Assembly: GCF_009761815.1 (NCBI RefSeq) | Contig: NZ_RWIN01000011.1 | Coordinates: 1 to 64,000 of the forward strand | DNA: 64,000 bases | From: Pseudomonas sp. PB120 | GTDB taxonomy: Bacteria > Pseudomonadota > Gammaproteobacteria > Pseudomonadales > Pseudomonadaceae | Reading direction: 5' to 3' | In this document: positions 1 through 9,569 of the stretch, one piece after another | How positions within the stretch are numbered: position 1 is the first letter of the stretch | Layout: the number at the start of each line of letters is the position of its first letter | The notes under the pieces: model-generated | Databases searched by the model: none | Seen by the model: the letters and a program-made list of their open reading frames with translations, nothing else | What the model was told of the DNA's origin: nothing | Position numbers and translations under genes: made by a program

Positions 1-70
1 CGATGGCGGTGTGTCAGTCGACATCATCTTTGGCTGACACACCGCTATCGCGAGCAGGCTCACTCCTACG
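1..70. repeat. REPIN, left half cut by window edge
   Basis: The right REP arm (GCGAGCAGGCTCACTCCTAC, about 49-68) is present. Only the end of the left arm is inside the window (CGATGG at 1-6). The inner loop holds an inverted repeat, CGGTGTGTCAG (7-17) with CTGACACACCG (34-44). The same loop type recurs at 43251-43355 and 60734-60815. Confidence 0.75.
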
Positions 71-89
71 GGGGATGTGGTGTTCTTGA

Positions 90-1943
90 TCAATAGTGAT
101 ACCACTTCACCTCAAGCATCACTTCGTTCTCGGGTGTAGCGAGGTGGCTGAATTCGCGCTGGGCGCTCAGGCGCACGCCGAGGTTGCGCGACAATTCCCA
201 CTGCTGATTCAGGCTCAGGCTGCGGCGTACTTCGCCGTTGGTGAAGAAATCGCCCTTGGTTTCCAGGCTGAAGTTGCCCAGAGGGTTTTTCCACAACACT
301 CCGCTGTTGAACCCCGCCGCCGGAGCGATGAAGCCGGCGAAGTCGTTGTTGTGCTCCACACGCACGGTGCCCAGGGCAAACCCGAGCACGTCTTCGCCCA
401 GTTGCCAGGTGCCACCGCCGCCGCCGTTGACATGGCTGACTAAAGTTTCATCGTCATGCTTGCCCGGCACCCGTTCCAGCCCGCCGGTAACTTGCCACGA
501 CAGCGGTTGCAGCAATTCATTGCGCGGCGTCAGCGAGCGGATCGTTGCCAGATCCAGCTGCTGGAACTGCCAATGATTGCCTTCGTACTGGCGCAGTTTC
601 ATTTGCAGGATTTCGATCTGCGCGCCCAGTGGAAAGCTTTCGGCGTTGTCGTTGAGGTCGTGATAGGCCATGCGCAGGCCATATTCGCCAAACGCCTTGT
701 CGCCCCGGGTGCCGATGCCGGCCTGCCAGGTGCGCGATTCATGACCGTCTTCAGGCAAGCCCGGTTGGGGGATTTCCAGTTCCAGTGGCGGGTTCTGGTT
801 GATTGCCCGCAGCAATTCGAAACTGCGCTGGGCCCTTTGCGGGTCACGCTCCTGGCCGTTGGCGCGGTAGCGTTCCAGGCGATAGGCGGCATCAATGATC
901 AGCGCCTGCCGGTCGCGGGGTTGCGCCTTGAAGGCCGGTTCCTGCAACTGCTTCTGATCAGCGCTGACGTTCAGCACCCATTGCTGTTCTTCGTCCGTCA
1001 GTGGTTCGGCGCGGCTCAACAGCTCGCGCTCGCGTGACGGCCGATATTGAATGGACTCCACCAGTCCCGCTTCTTTCACGGCTTTGACGGTGTCGGTAGG
1101 AATCGCGGTCAGCGGGAACTGTTCGGTCAGGCGCAGGCTCGGGCGGGCCACTTGCAGCAGTTCCAGCAGGCGATAGGAGCAGTTTTCGTCGAAGAAAAAG
1201 TAGTCGAACTGGATCTGCTTCAGTTCCCAGACGTGCTCGACCATGCGCTCGGTTTCCTGCTGGGTCAGGTTCAGCCGGTATTCCCACAGGTCGCGGTTCT
1301 CGAGACTACGGTACTCCGAGAGTTTTTCCTGATACGGCACCAGCGCGAACAGCCCTGGGTAGCCGCCCATCAAGCCTTTCCAGGCGTAAAGAATGCTGTT
1401 GTCGGAACCCTCGATGTAGGCCCCGAAGTTGATCGCATAGCTGAGCAAGGAGGTGTGATCGCTTTGCACATCGGCCTGATCGATTCGCAGCAAGGTGTGG
1501 CCGAACATCGAGGACGGGCTGTTCAAGTAAGCCGCCGGGAAAATCATCACCGCACTGTGGGGCGAGACATCCTTGAACCATTGCTTGAATTCTGCACAGT
1601 CCAGCGCCGGCAGATCGGTCAGGTTGAGCTGCGCTTTCAGCCAGCGGGTACGCGCCGGGTACACACATTGCGCGTGTTTTTCACCGGCATTGGCCGGGGC
1701 ATAGAGCGCTTGCACCGTGGCCGCGAGTTCGCGATCGGGGTGTTCGTTGCCATCGGCGGCCAGGAAGAACTTTTTGTCGCTGACATAGCTGCGCCAGCCG
1801 CCGAGCTTGGCGGTTTCGTAGTGACCCAGGGAAATCCAGAAGGGGTCGTTGGCCAGTTGCTGCAAACGTTGATTGTCAATGTGAGGCGCGGCGGACAGCG
1901 GGGCGCAGACACAGAGCGCCAGCCAGGCAAGGCGTTTGAGCAT
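90..1943 (-). CDS. DUF4105 domain-containing envelope protein (Lnb N-terminal periplasmic domain family)
   Basis: A 617-residue exported protein. The start at 1943 is chosen because it begins a clean signal peptide (MLKRLAWLALCVCAPLSA). An in-frame start 60 bases upstream would put an unlikely leader before it and would lie inside the terminator of the gene behind. The N-terminal half carries the DUF4105 region, including a conserved-looking FDENCSYRLLELL stretch. The C-terminal part is rich in alternating polar and aromatic residues ending KWYHY, which looks like beta-strand or outer-membrane sequence. The function is unknown; an envelope or lipid-related role is family-level guesswork. It lies 94 bases downstream of the DUF3015 gene on the same strand, but a terminator between them suggests separate transcripts. 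Confidence 0.85.
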   Translation of the reverse strand: MLKRLAWLALCVCAPLSAAPHIDNQRLQQLANDPFWISLGHYETAKLGGWRSYVSDKKFFLAADGNEHPDRELAATVQALYAPANAGEKHAQCVYPARTRWLKAQLNLTDLPALDCAEFKQWFKDVSPHSAVMIFPAAYLNSPSSMFGHTLLRIDQADVQSDHTSLLSYAINFGAYIEGSDNSILYAWKGLMGGYPGLFALVPYQEKLSEYRSLENRDLWEYRLNLTQQETERMVEHVWELKQIQFDYFFFDENCSYRLLELLQVARPSLRLTEQFPLTAIPTDTVKAVKEAGLVESIQYRPSRERELLSRAEPLTDEEQQWVLNVSADQKQLQEPAFKAQPRDRQALIIDAAYRLERYRANGQERDPQRAQRSFELLRAINQNPPLELEIPQPGLPEDGHESRTWQAGIGTRGDKAFGEYGLRMAYHDLNDNAESFPLGAQIEILQMKLRQYEGNHWQFQQLDLATIRSLTPRNELLQPLSWQVTGGLERVPGKHDDETLVSHVNGGGGGTWQLGEDVLGFALGTVRVEHNNDFAGFIAPAAGFNSGVLWKNPLGNFSLETKGDFFTNGEVRRSLSLNQQWELSRNLGVRLSAQREFSHLATPENEVMLEVKWYHY

Positions 1944-1994
1944 AAGTGGGCAACTTAAGTCGAAAAAAACAAAGACCCAAAGAGGGGCAGGTCC

Positions 1995-2027
1995 AAAAAA
2001 CAAAACCCGCTCCCCGGAAGGAACGGG
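1995..2027 (-). terminator. Rho-independent terminator of the DUF3015 gene
   Basis: Read on the minus strand, a stem CCCGTTCC/GGAGCGGG (2006-2027, one mismatch) is followed by TTTTGTTTTTT (1995-2005). It lies just past the DUF3015 stop and before the DUF4105 start. Confidence 0.75.
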
Positions 2028-2037
2028 CGGTTCGAGC

Positions 2038-2526
2038 TTAAGCTTGAGTGGCGTACTTGGCCAGACGTGGATCGTTCTTCAGGACGGCCAGGGTGTTGGT
2101 ATGCACGTCTTCAGCGGTCACGTCAGCCTTGCTGAAGATCTGCTGGAAGTGCTCATGAGTGACGGCGGCGAAGTGCGCACGGTCTTCCGGCGCCACGCCC
2201 AGTACCACGGCATAGGTCGTCAGCGCTTCGCCGTTACCTTTTGCCATGTCTTCGGACAGCTCATTCATCATGCCATTCATGGCGAACCACGATTTGCCTC
2301 CATAGGTCAGCGACGCATTCGTCGCGCAACCGTTAGTGCCGGAAGTCATACCGAACGTTGCGTTGCCGGAAGTGCCGTTGGTGGTGGATGCCAGGAAGTG
2401 AGCCGGGGTGCCACGCTGACCTTCGAACAGCATGTTGCCCCAACCGCAATCCGGGCCGCCTGGCGCCTGAGCCATGGCATTGAGGGATACAACGGTGAAG
2501 AGAGTACCGAGAAGAATCCGTTTCAT
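2038..2526 (-). CDS. DUF3015 family exported protein
   Basis: A 162-residue protein with a signal peptide (MKRILLGTLFTVVSLNAMA, cleaved before about Q20). The mature part begins with the DUF3015-type signature PDCGWGNMLFEGQRG and carries a second cysteine near residue 67 (NGCATNASL), so one disulphide is possible. The length is typical for the family. The function is unknown. RBS-like AGAGAACAAAG precedes the start. The gene diverges from the Lon-like protease gene, with 277 bases between them that hold both 5' regions. Confidence 0.88.
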   Translation of the reverse strand: MKRILLGTLFTVVSLNAMAQAPGGPDCGWGNMLFEGQRGTPAHFLASTTNGTSGNATFGMTSGTNGCATNASLTYGGKSWFAMNGMMNELSEDMAKGNGEALTTYAVVLGVAPEDRAHFAAVTHEHFQQIFSKADVTAEDVHTNTLAVLKNDPRLAKYATQA

Positions 2527-2803
2527 AGCTTTGTTCTCTTTGTGTGCATACCAATGGACAAGGGGTCTGGCCCATCATGGCGCCAGTTGGGCCGGTTATT
2601 AGTCCAGCCGCGCAGTTTGGAGTTTAGGCACGATCCCGGGGTTCCGTGATTTTTTGCAAAACATTCGCCTGAATCATTGATTTAGCCCCGCTCAGCCTGG
2701 GGATTGCGCGTTGTCTATGCTTTGGCTTGAGGCGCGCCTTGCCAGTCGGGTATGGGCAGCGCCAGAATGCCGCTATCTGCCCCGCCTGATGTAAGGAAGC
2801 CCG

Positions 2804-5242
2804 ATGCCTGATCCTGTTGCTGCCAGCTTGCGTCTAGCGCCCGAAGCGCTGACCCGTCCGTTTTCCGCTGAACAGTTCAGCTTCTCTACCACCAATGATC
2901 TGGAGCCCTTCCGCGGTGTGCTCGGCCAGGAACGTGCGGTCGAAGCCTTGCAGTTCGGTGTGGCCATGCCACGCCCCGGTTACAACGTATTCGTCATGGG
3001 GGAGCCCGGCACTGGCCGCTTCTCGTTCGTCAAACGCTACCTGAAGGCCGAAGGCAAGCGCCTGCAGACTCCGGCGGACTGGGTCTACGTCAACAATTTC
3101 GATGAGCCGCGCGAACCACGCGCCCTGGAATTGCCATCGGGCACCGCCGGCGCCTTCATCGGTGACATCAATGGCCTGATCGACAACCTGTTGGCGACGT
3201 TCCCCGCCGTCTTCGAACACCCGTCCTACCAGCAAAAGAAAAGTGCCATCGATCGCGCCTTCAACCAGCGCTATGACAAGGCCCTGGACGTGATCGAGCG
3301 CCTGGCGCTGGAAAAAGAAGTCGCGCTGTACCGCGATGCCAGCAACATCGCCTTCACCCCGATGAGCGAGGGCAAGGCACTGGACGAAGCGGAATTCGCC
3401 CAGTTGCCGGAAGCCGATCGCGAGCGTTTCCATGACGATATTTCCTGGCTGGAAGAGCGGCTGAACGAAGAACTCGCCAGCCTGCCGCAATGGAAGCGCG
3501 AGTCGAGCAACCAATTGCGTCACCTCAACGAGGAAACCATCACGCTGGCTTTGCAACCTCTGCTGTCACCGTTGTCCGAGAAATACGCCGAGAACGCCGC
3601 CGTCTGCGGTTACCTGCAAGCCATGCAGGTTTACCTGCTCAAGACCGTGGTCGAGCAACTGGTGGACGACAGCAAAGTCGACGCCGTGGCCCGCAAGATG
3701 CTGGAAGAGCAATACGCCCCAAGCCTGGTGGTCGGTCACTCGGCCAGCGGCGGCGCACCGGTGGTGTTCGAGCCGCATCCGACCTACGAAAACCTGTTCG
3801 GCCGTATCGAATACAGCACCGATCAGGGCGCGCTCTACACGACCTATCGTCAACTGCGCCCGGGGGCCTTGCACCGTGCCAACGGCGGTTTCCTGATCCT
3901 TGAAGCGGAGAAAATGCTCAGCGAACCGTTCGTGTGGGATGCGCTCAAGCGCGCCCTGCAATCGCGAAAGCTGAAAATGGAGTCGCCCTTGGGCGAGCTG
4001 GGCCGTCTGGCCACCGTGACACTCACGCCGCAACATATTCCGTTGCAGGTCAAAGTCATCATCATCGGCGCGCGGCAGCTCTACTACACGCTGCAAGACC
4101 TCGATCCGGACTTTCAGGAGATGTTTCGTGTCCTGGTGGATTTCGACGAAGACATCCCGATGGTCGACGAGAGCCTGGAGCAGTTCGCCCAGTTGCTTAA
4201 AACGCGCACATCCGAAGAAGGCATGGCGCCGTTGACCGCCGACGCGGTCGCGCGTCTGGCGACCTACAGCGCGCGCCTGGCTGAACATCAGGGGCGTTTA
4301 TCGGCGCGCATCGGTGATCTGTTCCAGTTGGTCAGCGAGGCGGACTTCATTCGCCACCTGGCGAGCGACGAAATGACCGACGCCGGCCACATCGAACGTG
4401 CGCTAAAGGCCAAGGCCACGCGTACCGGGCGCGTCTCGGCGCGGATTCTCGATGACATGCTGGCCGGGATCATTCTGATCGATACCGATGGTGCCGCCGT
4501 CGGCAAGTGCAACGGGCTAACGGTGCTGGAGGTCGGTGACTCGGCGTTCGGTGTGCCGGCGCGGATTTCCGCCACGGTCTATCCGGGCGGCAGCGGCATC
4601 GTCGACATCGAGCGCGAGGTCAACCTTGGCCAGCCGATTCACTCCAAGGGCGTGATGATCCTCACCGGGTATCTGGGCAGCCGTTACGCCCAGGAATTCC
4701 CGCTGGCAATTTCTGCCAGCATCGCGCTGGAGCAGTCCTACGGTTACGTCGACGGGGACAGCGCTTCGTTGGGCGAGGCGTGCACCTTGATCTCTGCCCT
4801 GTCGAAAACACCGCTCAAGCAGTGCTTTGCGATCACCGGCTCGATCAACCAGTTCGGCGAAGTGCAAGCGGTGGGCGGGGTCAACGAGAAGATCGAAGGC
4901 TTCTTCCGCCTCTGCGAAGCTCGCGGACTGACCGGCGAGCAGGGGGCAATCATTCCTCACGCCAACGTTGCGACGCTGATGCTCGACGAGAAGGTGCTGG
5001 CGGCAGTGCGCGCGGGGCAGTTCCACGTGTACGCGGTACGCCAGGCCGACGAGGCGTTGAGCCTGTTGGTGGGCGAGCCTGCCGGTGCGCCGGATGAAAA
5101 TGGCGAATTCCCTGAAGGCAGCGTCAATGCGCGGGTGGTGGAGCGTCTGCGGGTGATTGCGGAAATGATCAGTGAGGAAGACCTGAAAGAAGCCGAGAAA
5201 GAAGCGGCGCAGGAAGCACTGGCCGAAGCCAAACCGGCGTAA
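2804..5242 (+). CDS. Lon-family ATP-dependent protease (LonB/YcbZ-like, AAA + S16 peptidase)
   Basis: An 812-residue protein with an N-terminal ATPase module and a C-terminal Lon (S16) protease domain. The nucleotide-binding loop is GEPGTGRFS at 66-74, where Arg stands at the usual Walker A lysine. A Walker B-like run (GGFLILEAEKML) is near residue 365. The protease dyad is intact: Ser653 in DGDSAS and Lys696 in GGVNEKIEGF, 43 residues apart as in E. coli Lon. There is no Lon N-terminal substrate domain, so it is not the housekeeping Lon. It presumably degrades damaged or regulatory proteins in the cytoplasm; its substrates are unknown. A good RBS (TAAGGAAG) sits 5-6 bases before the ATG. The acidic, Lys/Glu-rich tail (EEDLKEAEKEAAQEAL) looks like a coiled coil. 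Confidence 0.92.
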   Translation: MPDPVAASLRLAPEALTRPFSAEQFSFSTTNDLEPFRGVLGQERAVEALQFGVAMPRPGYNVFVMGEPGTGRFSFVKRYLKAEGKRLQTPADWVYVNNFDEPREPRALELPSGTAGAFIGDINGLIDNLLATFPAVFEHPSYQQKKSAIDRAFNQRYDKALDVIERLALEKEVALYRDASNIAFTPMSEGKALDEAEFAQLPEADRERFHDDISWLEERLNEELASLPQWKRESSNQLRHLNEETITLALQPLLSPLSEKYAENAAVCGYLQAMQVYLLKTVVEQLVDDSKVDAVARKMLEEQYAPSLVVGHSASGGAPVVFEPHPTYENLFGRIEYSTDQGALYTTYRQLRPGALHRANGGFLILEAEKMLSEPFVWDALKRALQSRKLKMESPLGELGRLATVTLTPQHIPLQVKVIIIGARQLYYTLQDLDPDFQEMFRVLVDFDEDIPMVDESLEQFAQLLKTRTSEEGMAPLTADAVARLATYSARLAEHQGRLSARIGDLFQLVSEADFIRHLASDEMTDAGHIERALKAKATRTGRVSARILDDMLAGIILIDTDGAAVGKCNGLTVLEVGDSAFGVPARISATVYPGGSGIVDIEREVNLGQPIHSKGVMILTGYLGSRYAQEFPLAISASIALEQSYGYVDGDSASLGEACTLISALSKTPLKQCFAITGSINQFGEVQAVGGVNEKIEGFFRLCEARGLTGEQGAIIPHANVATLMLDEKVLAAVRAGQFHVYAVRQADEALSLLVGEPAGAPDENGEFPEGSVNARVVERLRVIAEMISEEDLKEAEKEAAQEALAEAKPA

Positions 5243-5255
5243 ACGCAAAAACCTT

Positions 5256-5347
5256 TGTAGGAGCCGAGCTTGCTCGCGAATGCGGTTTTTCATTCAACAG
5301 ATATGTTGGCTGATACATCGCCTTCGCGAGCAAGCTCGGCTCCTACA
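5256..5347. repeat. REPIN (two inverted REP arms)
   Basis: The left arm TGTAGGAGCCGAGCTTGCTC and the mirrored right arm GAGCAAGCTCGGCTCCTACA flank a loop of about 45 bases. The GGAGCCGAG variant is compensated in both arms, so pairing is kept. It lies 13 bases after the Lon-like gene and may shield its mRNA 3' end. In the rest of the 303-base gap (5348-5545) I see no clear promoter or gene. Confidence 0.9.
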
Positions 5348-5545
5348 GGTATTGCAAACACCCTCAAAAGTGCCATCACTCTGACGTCAAAATTCACACA
5401 ATGACCGCTCGGCGCCTTTCGGTCTCGCTTGACGCCCTGGTCAGACTTTTCTTCTATTCTCAGCTCAAGGATATCGACAGTAATCACTGGATCGAGACAG
5501 CCTTCCCGTGGGGGCTGAATACCGGATCTACCGAGGGTCGCCGCC

Positions 5546-5866
5546 ATGTCGCGCAACCTCTGCCTTACCCGTCAATGCCTGGGGCTCGTGACCCGTATCG
5601 AATGCGCCATCCGCCCGTTGGCGGGAGATACGGGCATGTGGACCTTACTGTTCGCTGCCGGAATGGCCGGCGAACAACCTTCAGCCATCAAGGCTCAAGG
5701 CCCGTTTCATGGCCCTTTCGCCGCCGAGTCGATTCTCGACACCATTGTTGAAAGCCTGACGCTGCATGGCTATGAACTGGCCGATGATCCGCAAATCTGG
5801 TGCCTGCACCTGCAAGCCCAGTTGCGGGAAATCAACGGCGGTCGTGGGCGGTCACTGGGCGGCTGA
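5546..5866 (+). CDS. Conserved hypothetical protein, 106 aa
   Basis: A small soluble protein with no signal peptide or membrane segment and with three cysteines (residues 6, 11 and 20). The start has a GAGGG ribosome-binding sequence upstream. The segment DDPQIWCLHLQAQLREINGG is helical in character. I do not recognise a domain. The position between the Lon-like protease and the YqhA region suggests a conserved Pseudomonas gene rather than a chance frame. It converges with the following lipoprotein gene, 26 bases away. Confidence 0.6.
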   Translation: MSRNLCLTRQCLGLVTRIECAIRPLAGDTGMWTLLFAAGMAGEQPSAIKAQGPFHGPFAAESILDTIVESLTLHGYELADDPQIWCLHLQAQLREINGGRGRSLGG

Positions 5867-5892
5867 TTGCGTCCGGCGGTTCGTAGAACAGG

Positions 5893-7725
5893 CTATTGGG
5901 CAAGGTGTGACATGTCCGCCTTGTCGAGTTTGACCTCGAAGCCATATTGCACGGTGGAGAGTTCAGTTCGTTGATAGGTTTCCAGTCGCGTCGGTTGGCC
6001 GTAGAAGTAATGCACGGCGAACAGCGCCGGGCCTTGAGCGCCGGCGTCGTGGCTGACCGAAAGAATTTCCTTCAAGTAATTGCCGCTGTCGTCCTTGGCG
6101 AAGAAACGCCAATCCTGGGCGGGAAACAGCTTCTGATCCACCACCAACGCATTCCCTTTGAGCTCAAGCCCCTTGGGCAATTGGTGGGCGTCGATGGTTT
6201 TTGTTTCGACCGTGGCCAGGAACAATGGCATGGAGCCGACTGCGTAGGCCGGCGTTTCGGGAAACAGGTTCAGGTCGTAGGTGATGGTGCCGCGCAGGGG
6301 GTCGATCTGGTAAGCCTCCGGCGGCAGCTCGATTGGCTCGTCACGTTTGCCGCTGCTGTCCTCGGTAAAGAAACTGACCGGGCTCTCGCCGGGGCTGAAG
6401 GACGTGCCGAGCAGTTCATCATTGAAACTCCTGGGGTGATCGAACTCGATCCGCGCGGCACTCGGATCATCGACGGCCTGGCTGATGCTGATGCTCTTTT
6501 TCAGCTGATCTTCACCCAGCGAGGCCCCTTTCAACCAAGTCGGCGCCTGATCGTCGTACACCACCACCGGCAGCGACAGGGGCTGGATGGTTTTCTCCGT
6601 GGTATTGCGGTCGAAGCGCAGTACGGGCAGGTTCAGGTCCTTGCGGGTGACCGTAGCCGTTGAAAAGTCCAGCATGCTGACTTCGAGGGTGTCGATCGGC
6701 CCGTTGAAGTACACCTTGGTGTAGTGGTGATTCTGTTGTTTCTCAAACGTACGCTGCTCTTCATCGATCTGTTTTTCGTACGCCTCGCTCCAGGCTTTCT
6801 GTTGCTGCATTTTCTCCAGTTGTTTTTGATAGAAGGCAATTTGAGTGGCGGTTTCGTTGATCGAGCCTGAGCGCGAGAGAAATTGCCCGGTGGTGTCCCT
6901 GGCCTGGACGATCAGCGGATTCAACGGCGTATCGCCGACTTCCGGCGCCAGCGGCGCACTGTTGTTGAATTCGATTTCGGCGAAGTTGTTGCCCAGATTC
7001 AGCAGGGTGACGCTGAGGTTGTCATTGGTTCTCGTCTGGCCAATGTCCTTTTTCGTCAGGTCGAACGTGTAGAGCCTGCGCGGTGCAATGACTTCCATCT
7101 TGCCTTGCAGGCTTACGGGTTGTGGCTGGTGCTTGTTATCGACCTGCAGACCCTCGATGAACGGGTAGGTCACCGTCAAATCGTCGGGGTTGGTCAGGTT
7201 GGAGCTCGATGGGCTCAGCTGGATACCGGGATCGGTTTCCGACCACTCCGGCTGAAACGGAATCACGCGTTTGTTGCTCAGGGTTACCGACTGCCATTCC
7301 AGCCCGTGGGGAAACAGAAACTCGGCCGGAATGCTGAAGTTGAAGGGGAATACCGGCTGCAGGTCCGTCAGGTAATCGGAACTGGAATCCTTGTGCAGCA
7401 CAAACAGGCCATTGATGTAAGTGTCGACCAAGGCCTGCGGCGTGGGGTAGTGCTTGAGCACGGCGAGTACGTCTTCACCGTACTCGGTTTCCACCGGTTT
7501 ACTGTCGAGCTTGAGTTGAGCGCGCTCGAGCAGCAACAGTGAGCCACCGAGCTCGGCCACGGCGTCCTTGAGTTTCGGGTCCGTTATCGCATCCAGGGAT
7601 TTCTCGAACTGTGCGGTTTTTTCCTCGAGGCTGACCTGGCGCTTTTCCTCGCTGGGGGGTGAGCAGCCGCTGATCAGAAGAACCAGGCAAAGTCCGGCGC
7701 TCGTAAAAGGCAATCGCACATCCAT
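5893..7725 (-). CDS. Large putative lipoprotein of unknown function, 610 aa
   Basis: The start at 7725 has a strong RBS (AGGAAGA) and gives a lipoprotein signal, CLVLLISGC, with the lipid-attached Cys at residue 21 followed by Ser, so outer-membrane sorting is expected. The longer frame upstream (to 7797) adds an implausible leader. The mature protein is mostly beta-type sequence, with a charged coiled-coil stretch around residues 270-320 (QKQLEKMQQQKAWSEAYEKQ). There are references to bulk polar and proline-rich segments but no catalytic motif I recognise. It stands alone on the minus strand, divergent from yqhA. The function is unknown. Confidence 0.8.
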   Translation of the reverse strand: MDVRLPFTSAGLCLVLLISGCSPPSEEKRQVSLEEKTAQFEKSLDAITDPKLKDAVAELGGSLLLLERAQLKLDSKPVETEYGEDVLAVLKHYPTPQALVDTYINGLFVLHKDSSSDYLTDLQPVFPFNFSIPAEFLFPHGLEWQSVTLSNKRVIPFQPEWSETDPGIQLSPSSSNLTNPDDLTVTYPFIEGLQVDNKHQPQPVSLQGKMEVIAPRRLYTFDLTKKDIGQTRTNDNLSVTLLNLGNNFAEIEFNNSAPLAPEVGDTPLNPLIVQARDTTGQFLSRSGSINETATQIAFYQKQLEKMQQQKAWSEAYEKQIDEEQRTFEKQQNHHYTKVYFNGPIDTLEVSMLDFSTATVTRKDLNLPVLRFDRNTTEKTIQPLSLPVVVYDDQAPTWLKGASLGEDQLKKSISISQAVDDPSAARIEFDHPRSFNDELLGTSFSPGESPVSFFTEDSSGKRDEPIELPPEAYQIDPLRGTITYDLNLFPETPAYAVGSMPLFLATVETKTIDAHQLPKGLELKGNALVVDQKLFPAQDWRFFAKDDSGNYLKEILSVSHDAGAQGPALFAVHYFYGQPTRLETYQRTELSTVQYGFEVKLDKADMSHLAQ

Positions 7726-7883
7726 TTCCAGTCTTCCTGTCCGATGTCGCTGAGCTGTCAATGCTTTGGACACTAGCAGAAAAACTTTGTGACACATGCG
7801 CAGGTGCAGGATTTCCCGACGGTTTCTGGGTGTTACAGGCGACTGTTATACTCGCGGCCATTTCCAGCCACCTGTGAGATTTA

Positions 7884-8372
7884 ATGGAACGCTTTATCGA
7901 AAATGCAATGTACGCCTCCCGCTGGTTGCTGGCGCCGATCTACTTCGGCCTGTCCCTTGGGCTGCTGGCCCTGGCGCTGAAATTCTTCCAGGAAGTCTTT
8001 CACGTTATTCCCAACGTCTTTTCGATGGCTGAGTCAGACCTGATTCTGGTGTTGCTGTCGTTGATCGACATGGCGCTGGTTGGCGGTTTGCTGGTGATGG
8101 TGATGATTTCCGGCTACGAGAACTTCGTCTCTCAGCTGGACATCGACGAAAGCAAGGAAAAGCTCAACTGGCTGGGCACCATGGACTCGTCTTCGTTGAA
8201 GATGAAAGTGGCCGCTTCCATCGTGGCGATTTCGTCCATCCACCTGCTGCGGATTTTCATGGACGCCAAGAACGTCGATCCCGAGCACTTGAAGTGGTAC
8301 GTGATCATTCACATGACGTTCGTGATTTCGGCGTTTGCCATGGGTTACCTGGACAAGCTCACCAAGCATTGA
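7884..8372 (+). CDS. yqhA: YqhA/UPF0114 family inner-membrane protein (TIGR00645)
   Basis: A 162-residue protein with four hydrophobic segments (about 12-36, 50-75, 105-122 and 135-155) and the family start [20 protein letters not shown]. The loop [12 protein letters not shown] is typical of the family. The function is unknown. A possible -10 element TATACT lies at 7847-7852, but I see no convincing -35. It is a single gene with its own upstream region. Confidence 0.9.
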   Translation: MERFIENAMYASRWLLAPIYFGLSLGLLALALKFFQEVFHVIPNVFSMAESDLILVLLSLIDMALVGGLLVMVMISGYENFVSQLDIDESKEKLNWLGTMDSSSLKMKVAASIVAISSIHLLRIFMDAKNVDPEHLKWYVIIHMTFVISAFAMGYLDKLTKH

Positions 8373-8503
8373 TTCCCACGACACCGCTTACGCCTGCGCA
8401 AAGGATGCGAAACAGACGGGCGGTGTCGTATTTGGCTTGTACTTTGATGCGCCGAGGCCTATGCCTGTAAGAGTCTTGGCTCGCCACTGTGTGAGGTGCG
8501 TTC

Positions 8504-8815
8504 ATGAATCTGCAAGAGCTGAATGCCTATGCCATCGCCGGGAAGGTCGATGAGTTGAACCTGATTTCCATGGAAGGCGGCATCTACCTGCTGGAAGCGC
8601 GAATGCATGGCTCCGCGTACCCCTTGAGCGATGCCCACGGACAGATGTTTCCTGTGCGGTCGGTCGAGCACGCACGTCAGGTGCTGCACGCCTGTCCCAG
8701 TCTGCCCTTCAACCTCGTGCACACGTCGGTTCATGACGAAATGTGCGGGCTCGGTAACAATACCGAGGACAGCCTGAAGGTGCCGATCGCCTTCCGTTCT
8801 GTCTGGCAACGCTGA
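8504..8815 (+). CDS. DUF6482 family protein
   Basis: A 103-residue cytoplasmic protein starting MNLQELNAYAIAGKVDELNL. It is about the usual length for this Pseudomonas-typical family, whose function is unknown. The start is preceded by GTGAGGTGCGTTC, with GAGGTG as RBS. It sits 131 bases after yqhA and 121 bases before the FKBP gene. Confidence 0.8.
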   Translation: MNLQELNAYAIAGKVDELNLISMEGGIYLLEARMHGSAYPLSDAHGQMFPVRSVEHARQVLHACPSLPFNLVHTSVHDEMCGLGNNTEDSLKVPIAFRSVWQR

Positions 8816-8936
8816 CGCCTCTCATCAGTACTGCGACATCTGTGCTAGTCTGCTGGCCCTTTTGGTTCCGGGCGCTCCGGGACGCGCTGTGCACGCACGG
8901 CAAGTTCCTGGGCCGTCCGCACAGCGGAGCAGTGTC

Positions 8937-9554
8937 ATGTCCGAAGTAAATCTGTCTACCGACGAAACCCGCGTCAGCTACGGTATTGGCCGTCAGCTGG
9001 GCGACCAACTGCGCGACAACCCGCCACCGGGCGTAAGCCTGGACGCAATCCTGGCTGGTCTGACCGACGCATTCGCCGGTAAGCCAAGCCGTGTAGGTCA
9101 GGAAGAAATGGCCGCGAGCTTCAAAGTCATTCGCGAAATCATGCAAGCCGAAGCGGCAGCGAAAGCTGAAGCGGCTGCTGGCGAAGGCCTGGCATTCCTG
9201 GCTGAAAACGCCAAGCGTGATGGCATCACCACCCTGGCCTCCGGCCTGCAATTCGAAGTCCTGACTCAAGGTGAAGGCGCCAAGCCAACCCGTGAAGATC
9301 AAGTGCGCACTCACTACCACGGCACCCTGATCGACGGCACTGTGTTCGACAGCTCCTACGAGCGTGGCGAGCCTGCAGAATTCCCGGTTGGCGGCGTAAT
9401 CCCAGGCTGGACCGAAGCCCTGCAACTGATGAATGCCGGCAGCAAATGGCGTCTGTACGTGCCGAGCGAACTGGCTTACGGCGCTCAAGGCGTTGGCAGC
9501 ATCCCGCCGCACAGCGTTCTGGTATTCGACGTCGAGCTGCTCGACGTTCTGTAA
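8937..9554 (+). CDS. fklB: FKBP-type peptidyl-prolyl cis-trans isomerase, FklB/FKBP22-like
   Basis: A 205-residue protein. The N-terminal helical dimerisation region (residues 1-110, with an Ala/Glu/Lys-rich helix EIMQAEAAAKAEAAAGE) is followed by an FKBP domain with GTVFDSSYERGEP, VIPGWTEALQLM and the terminal strand SVLVFDVELLDV. It catalyses proline isomerisation in protein folding. The start at 8937 (MSEVNLSTDE) is chosen over an upstream in-frame start at 8862 because GGAG precedes it and the extension is non-homologous in character. There is no signal peptide, so it is cytoplasmic. Confidence 0.92.
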   Translation: MSEVNLSTDETRVSYGIGRQLGDQLRDNPPPGVSLDAILAGLTDAFAGKPSRVGQEEMAASFKVIREIMQAEAAAKAEAAAGEGLAFLAENAKRDGITTLASGLQFEVLTQGEGAKPTREDQVRTHYHGTLIDGTVFDSSYERGEPAEFPVGGVIPGWTEALQLMNAGSKWRLYVPSELAYGAQGVGSIPPHSVLVFDVELLDVL

Positions 9555-9569
9555 TATTCGCTGATCACC

